64,000 bases of DNA from Nocardioides zeae (GTDB lineage Bacteria; Actinomycetota; Actinomycetes; Propionibacteriales; Nocardioidaceae). The first letter of the stretch is position 1, and every line of letters begins with the position of its first letter. The position numbers were made by a program, and so were the translations under genes. Shown here piece by piece: positions 60,987-64,000 of this stretch. A model generated the notes under the pieces. The model ran no database searches and was not told the DNA's origin. It was given only the letters and a program-made list of their open reading frames with translations. The stretch is taken from NCBI RefSeq assembly GCF_010686755.1, contig NZ_JAAGXA010000009.1:167329-231328 (forward strand), given 5' to 3'.

Positions 60987-62276
60987 ATGACGACCCCGCT
61001 CGCCGCTCGCGTCATCGTCCTCGCCGGTCCCTCCGGGTCGGGCAAGTCGCGGCTCGCGCAGCGTCTCGGCCTGCCCGTGCTGCGGCTCGACGACTTCTAC
61101 CGCGACGGTGACGACCCGGCGCTCCCGCGCATCGCCACCGGCCCCAACGCCGGGATCGTGGACTGGGACCACCCCGGCTCCTGGCTGCGGGACGAGGCGC
61201 TGGCCGCCCTCGAGGAGGTCTGCCGCGCCGGTCGCGTCGAGGTGCCGACCTACGAGATCTCGGCCAACGGCCGCACCGGCTCGCAGGTGCTGGACCTCGG
61301 CGGGTCGCCGCTGGTGGTGACGGAGGGGATCTTCGCCACCGACGTCGTCGAGGAGCTGGCCGCACGCGGGCTGCTCGCCGCGGCGTACTGCCTCACCCAG
61401 CCCGCAGGGGTCACCTTCTGGCGGCGGCTCACCCGCGACCTGCGCGAGCACCGCAAGCCCCCGCTCGTGCTGGTGCGCCGCGGCGCGGCGCTCGCCCGCG
61501 CCCAGCGCGGCGTCGTCGAGCGGGCGGTCGCCGTGGGCTGCGTGCCGGCGTCGACCCACGACGCCTTCGCCGCCCTGCGCGACCTGGCCGCCGACGTCGA
61601 GTCCCGGCCCCGCCGGACGCCGTCGTCGCTGGCCGCCGCGATCGAGGGCTTCCGGCAGCCCGACCCCACGACCTGCGGCTCGTGCTGCCTCGTGGTGGCG
61701 CACCTGCACCACTCCGCGTCGTACGCCGCCGCCGTGCTCGGCGACCCCGACGTGCCCGCGCGCCTGCGCCACGAGGCGCTGGCCGTGCACACCGCCACCA
61801 ACGGCCTCCGCCTCGCGGGCGAGACGCAGGCGCCCTGGCCCAAGCGGCTCGGCACGGCGCCCTGGGCCCTCGCCCGCCACCTGCGGCTCGTCTCGGGGCG
61901 GCCGGGCACGGGGTACGTCTGGGTGCGGCGCCGCGACGACTTCTGGGAGCAGCTCGTGTCCGCCGTGGCCGGCGGGCACCCCGTGCCGCTGTACGTCGGC
62001 ACGCGGCTCCTCCCCCGCCACGTGGTGCTCGTGCTGGAGGCGGGCGACGACCACCTCGTGGCCTACCAGCCCGGCAGCGGCGGCACCGTGCGCGTCACGC
62101 GTGGCGAGGTGACGCGCCACGAGGCCCGTGCCCTCGGCTGGCCCCGCGTCTGGGGCGGCGTGCTGCCGGCCGAGACCGCCGTGCCGACGCGCTGCACGAG
62201 CCGGCGCGAGCGCGCGCCCCGCGGTCGGCGGGCGCTCGCGCCGGGGCTCAGCGCAGCGCCGCGTAACCGGGCTTGA
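60987..62276 (+). CDS. Uridine-kinase-like P-loop protein fused to a C39-like papain-fold domain
   Basis: A 429-residue protein of two unrelated parts. Residues 1-205 are a uridine kinase-like P-loop domain (Walker A GPSGSGKS at 14-21, [43 protein letters not shown]). Residues 220-405 look like a papain-like C39-type cysteine peptidase: [11 protein letters not shown] with Gln224 and Cys230, His345 ([11 protein letters not shown]) and YQPGSGG at 360-366, where C39 peptidases usually have an Asp. The fusion is within one uninterrupted frame. Its function is unknown; the second domain may be a transferase or hydrolase rather than a protease. ATG 60987 is used. The tail overlaps convergent add by 29 bp. 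Confidence 0.8.
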   Translation: MTTPLAARVIVLAGPSGSGKSRLAQRLGLPVLRLDDFYRDGDDPALPRIATGPNAGIVDWDHPGSWLRDEALAALEEVCRAGRVEVPTYEISANGRTGSQVLDLGGSPLVVTEGIFATDVVEELAARGLLAAAYCLTQPAGVTFWRRLTRDLREHRKPPLVLVRRGAALARAQRGVVERAVAVGCVPASTHDAFAALRDLAADVESRPRRTPSSLAAAIEGFRQPDPTTCGSCCLVVAHLHHSASYAAAVLGDPDVPARLRHEALAVHTATNGLRLAGETQAPWPKRLGTAPWALARHLRLVSGRPGTGYVWVRRRDDFWEQLVSAVAGGHPVPLYVGTRLLPRHVVLVLEAGDDHLVAYQPGSGGTVRVTRGEVTRHEARALGWPRVWGGVLPAETAVPTRCTSRRERAPRGRRALAPGLSAAPRNRA

Positions 62277-63354
62277 TGACCTCGGTGATGAGCGCGTAGC
62301 GCTTGTCGTAGTGGGTGAACGCCGACTTCATCGCGTTCGTCGTCAGCCACTCGAGCCGGTCGAGCCCGAAGCCGAGCTCGGTGTGCAGCAGCCACATCTC
62401 CTGCGTCATCGACGTGCGGCTCATCAGCCGGTTGTCGGTGTTGACGGTGACCCGGAAGCGGAGGTCGGCGAGCAGGCCGATGGGGTGCTCGGCGATCGAC
62501 GCCGCCGCGCCGGTCTGCACGTTCGAGCTGGGGCACATCTCCAGCGGGATGCGCTTGTCGCGCACGTAGTTGGCCAGCCGCCCGAGCCGCACCTGGCCGT
62601 CGGGGCCGACCTCGACGTCGTCGATGATCCGCACGCCGTGGCCGAGCCGGTCGGCGCCGCACCACTGGAGCGCCTCCCAGATCGACGGCAGCCCGAACGC
62701 CTCGCCGGCGTGGATGGTGAAGTGCACGTTCTCGCGCCGCAGGTACTCGAACGCGTCGAGGTGGCGGGTGGGCGGGAAGCCGGCCTCGGCCCCTGCGATG
62801 TCGAAGCCCGTCACGCCCCGGTCGCGCCAGGAGACCGCGAGCTCGGCGATCTCGCGCGACATCGCCTGGTGCCGCATGGCGGTGAGCAGCTGCCGGGCGA
62901 CGATCGGGGTGCCGGCCTCGCGCGCCAGCGCCATGCCCTCCTCGAAGCCGGCCTGCACCGCCGCCACCACCGCGTCGGGGGTGAGGCCCTGGTCGGTCAT
63001 GAGCTCCGGCGCGTAGCGCACCTCCGCGTAGACCACGCCGTCCGCGGCGAGGTCCTCGATGCACTCCCGCGCGATCCGCGTGATCGCGGGGACGGTCTGC
63101 ATCACGGCGACGGTGTGGGAGAACGTCTCGAGGTAGCGCACCAGCGAGCCCGAGTCGGCCGACGCGGCGAACCAGTCGGCGAGGCCCGCGGCGTCGTCGG
63201 CCGGCAGCGGGTGACCGATCTCGGCAGCCAGCTCCACGATGGTCTGCGGGCGCAGGCCACCGTCGAGGTGGTCGTGGAGCAGCACCTTGGGCACGCGGCG
63301 GATGAGCTCGCGGGAGAGGTCTGCGGGGGCGGCGGAAGGGGTGGTCTCGGCCAT
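62248..63354 (-). CDS. add: Adenosine deaminase
   Basis: Adenosine deaminase converts adenosine or deoxyadenosine to inosine, which purine nucleoside phosphorylase then splits. The 368-residue TIM-barrel enzyme has the zinc ligands His27 and His29 (HDHLDGG), the catalytic [15 protein letters not shown] and [11 protein letters not shown] with the metal-binding Asp. The ATG at 63354 (MAETTPSA) matches the family; in-frame extension upstream to 63606 runs into the divergent gene and is rejected. Confidence 0.95.
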   Translation of the reverse strand: MAETTPSAAPADLSRELIRRVPKVLLHDHLDGGLRPQTIVELAAEIGHPLPADDAAGLADWFAASADSGSLVRYLETFSHTVAVMQTVPAITRIARECIEDLAADGVVYAEVRYAPELMTDQGLTPDAVVAAVQAGFEEGMALAREAGTPIVARQLLTAMRHQAMSREIAELAVSWRDRGVTGFDIAGAEAGFPPTRHLDAFEYLRRENVHFTIHAGEAFGLPSIWEALQWCGADRLGHGVRIIDDVEVGPDGQVRLGRLANYVRDKRIPLEMCPSSNVQTGAAASIAEHPIGLLADLRFRVTVNTDNRLMSRTSMTQEMWLLHTELGFGLDRLEWLTTNAMKSAFTHYDKRYALITEVIKPGYAALR

Positions 63355-63373
63355 GGTCCATCTTCGCAGTCGG

Positions 63374-63379
63374 TAGGGT
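63374..63379 (+). promoter_or_regulatory. Candidate -10 element of the MaoC-like gene
   Basis: TAGGGT lies 48 bp before the ATG at 63428. Unlike the leaderless set, this gene has a leader and a GAGAGGAG ribosome-binding site. Confidence 0.4.
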
Positions 63380-63427
63380 CCGCAGCGGTAATCGACGCAC
63401 CGGCGCCAGGCCGGGAGAGGAGCGCCC

Positions 63428-63880
63428 ATGCGCACGTTCACGTCCCTCGACGAGGTCGCGGCCGCCGCCGGTGAGGACCTGGGGGTCTCCGACTGGGTGG
63501 AGATCGACCAGGAGCGAGTCAACACCTTCGCCGACGCCACTGGCGACCACCAGTGGATCCACGTCGACGTCGAGCGTGCGGCGGAGGGTCCGTTCGGCGG
63601 CACCATCGCGCACGGCTACCTCACGCTGTCCCTCGTGCCGTGGCTCGGGAGCCTGGTCTTCGGCTTCGACACCCCCGGCGCGAAGCTCAACTACGGCGTC
63701 AACAAGGTGCGCTTCCCGCAGCCGCTCCTCGTCGGTCGCCGCGTGCGCGCCCACGTGGCGCTGGGCGACGTCGCCGACCTGCCGGCCGGCAAGCAGGTGC
63801 ACATCCGCTACACGATCGAGATCGAGGGCGAGGCGAAGCCCGCCTGCGTCGCGGAGACGGTCGTCCTCCTGCTGCCCTGA
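63428..63880 (+). CDS. MaoC-family (R)-hydratase/dehydratase
   Basis: A 150-residue single hot-dog-fold hydratase. The hydratase-2 motif is [14 protein letters not shown], with the catalytic Asp and His, followed by [14 protein letters not shown]. Such enzymes hydrate enoyl-CoA thioesters in fatty-acid metabolism. The ATG at 63428 follows a strong GAGAGGAG ribosome-binding site. The gene is complete; homopolymer sequence starts 21 bp after its stop. Confidence 0.93.
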   Translation: MRTFTSLDEVAAAAGEDLGVSDWVEIDQERVNTFADATGDHQWIHVDVERAAEGPFGGTIAHGYLTLSLVPWLGSLVFGFDTPGAKLNYGVNKVRFPQPLLVGRRVRAHVALGDVADLPAGKQVHIRYTIEIEGEAKPACVAETVVLLLP

Positions 63881-63900
63881 GCGTCGCCGTACCCCGTCCC

Positions 63901-64000
<100 letters not shown>

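Overview
The window is about 64 kb of very GC-rich DNA (roughly 73-75 % G+C, codon third positions almost all G or C) from an actinobacterium. The conserved order hisI / Trp-associated membrane protein / HGxxPAAW protein / trpCBA / lgt / gltBD / pyk, an F420-type LLM oxidoreductase, an HtaA-HmuTUV heme-uptake locus and frequent GTG starts point to Propionibacteriales, most likely a Nocardioides-like genus. The genus is inferred; no rRNA is present. No tRNA, IS element, phage, CRISPR array or toxin-antitoxin pair was recognised, and codon use is uniform, so this looks like ordinary chromosome. The last 100 bases are C/G homopolymer and probably an assembly artefact.

Layout. 1-16,979 is almost entirely minus strand: pyruvate kinase (cut by the left edge), gltD and gltB behind a GlnR-like site, then a long run reading two ABC exporter half-transporters, hisI, a Trp-associated membrane protein, an HGxxPAAW protein, trpC, trpB, trpA, an SCO1-type lipoprotein and lgt. 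17,096-29,664 is mostly plus strand: maf, gtrA (minus, tail-overlapping maf), an acyl-CoA carboxylase alpha subunit, a 139-bp repeat array, an LLM oxidoreductase, an unrecognised operon of three paralogous membrane proteins, pyruvate carboxylase and an FHA protein. 29,692-35,363 is minus: a SpoIID/LytB protein, an FAD oxidoreductase, an LpdA-type quinone reductase and dihydrolipoamide dehydrogenase. 35,521-38,569 is a plus-strand trio (secreted protein, MFS transporter, beta-propeller-like protein). 38,579-43,354 encodes a 1,591-residue secreted protein. Purine nucleoside phosphorylase and a TetR regulator follow.

44,933-54,640 is a heme acquisition and degradation locus: two secreted Ig-like/HtaA proteins, a membrane HtaA protein, a third secreted Ig-like protein, HmuV, HmuU and HmuT on the minus strand, and heme oxygenase divergently on the plus strand. 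The shared promoter region has two DtxR/IdeR-like boxes and two tandem copies of a 19-bp palindrome. 54,678-63,880 holds a uronate dehydrogenase-like protein, an aldo/keto reductase, a 204-bp tandem repeat array, an SRPBCC protein, a GNAT protein, and nucleoside salvage genes (phosphosugar mutase, deoC, a kinase-peptidase fusion, adenosine deaminase), ending with a MaoC-like hydratase.

How the genes work together: pnp, add, deoC and the phosphosugar mutase form a nucleoside/pentose salvage route; pyk, pyc, the carboxylase and lpd serve central carbon metabolism; gltBD is nitrogen assimilation; and the heme locus supplies iron. Points most worth a second look are the three-paralog operon (21,779-25,019), the P-loop kinase fused to a papain-like C39 domain (60,987-62,276), the tandem palindromes before heme oxygenase, an intergenic hairpin family at three loci, and a recurring TAnnnT hexamer 6-7 nt before start codons that suggests leaderless transcription.
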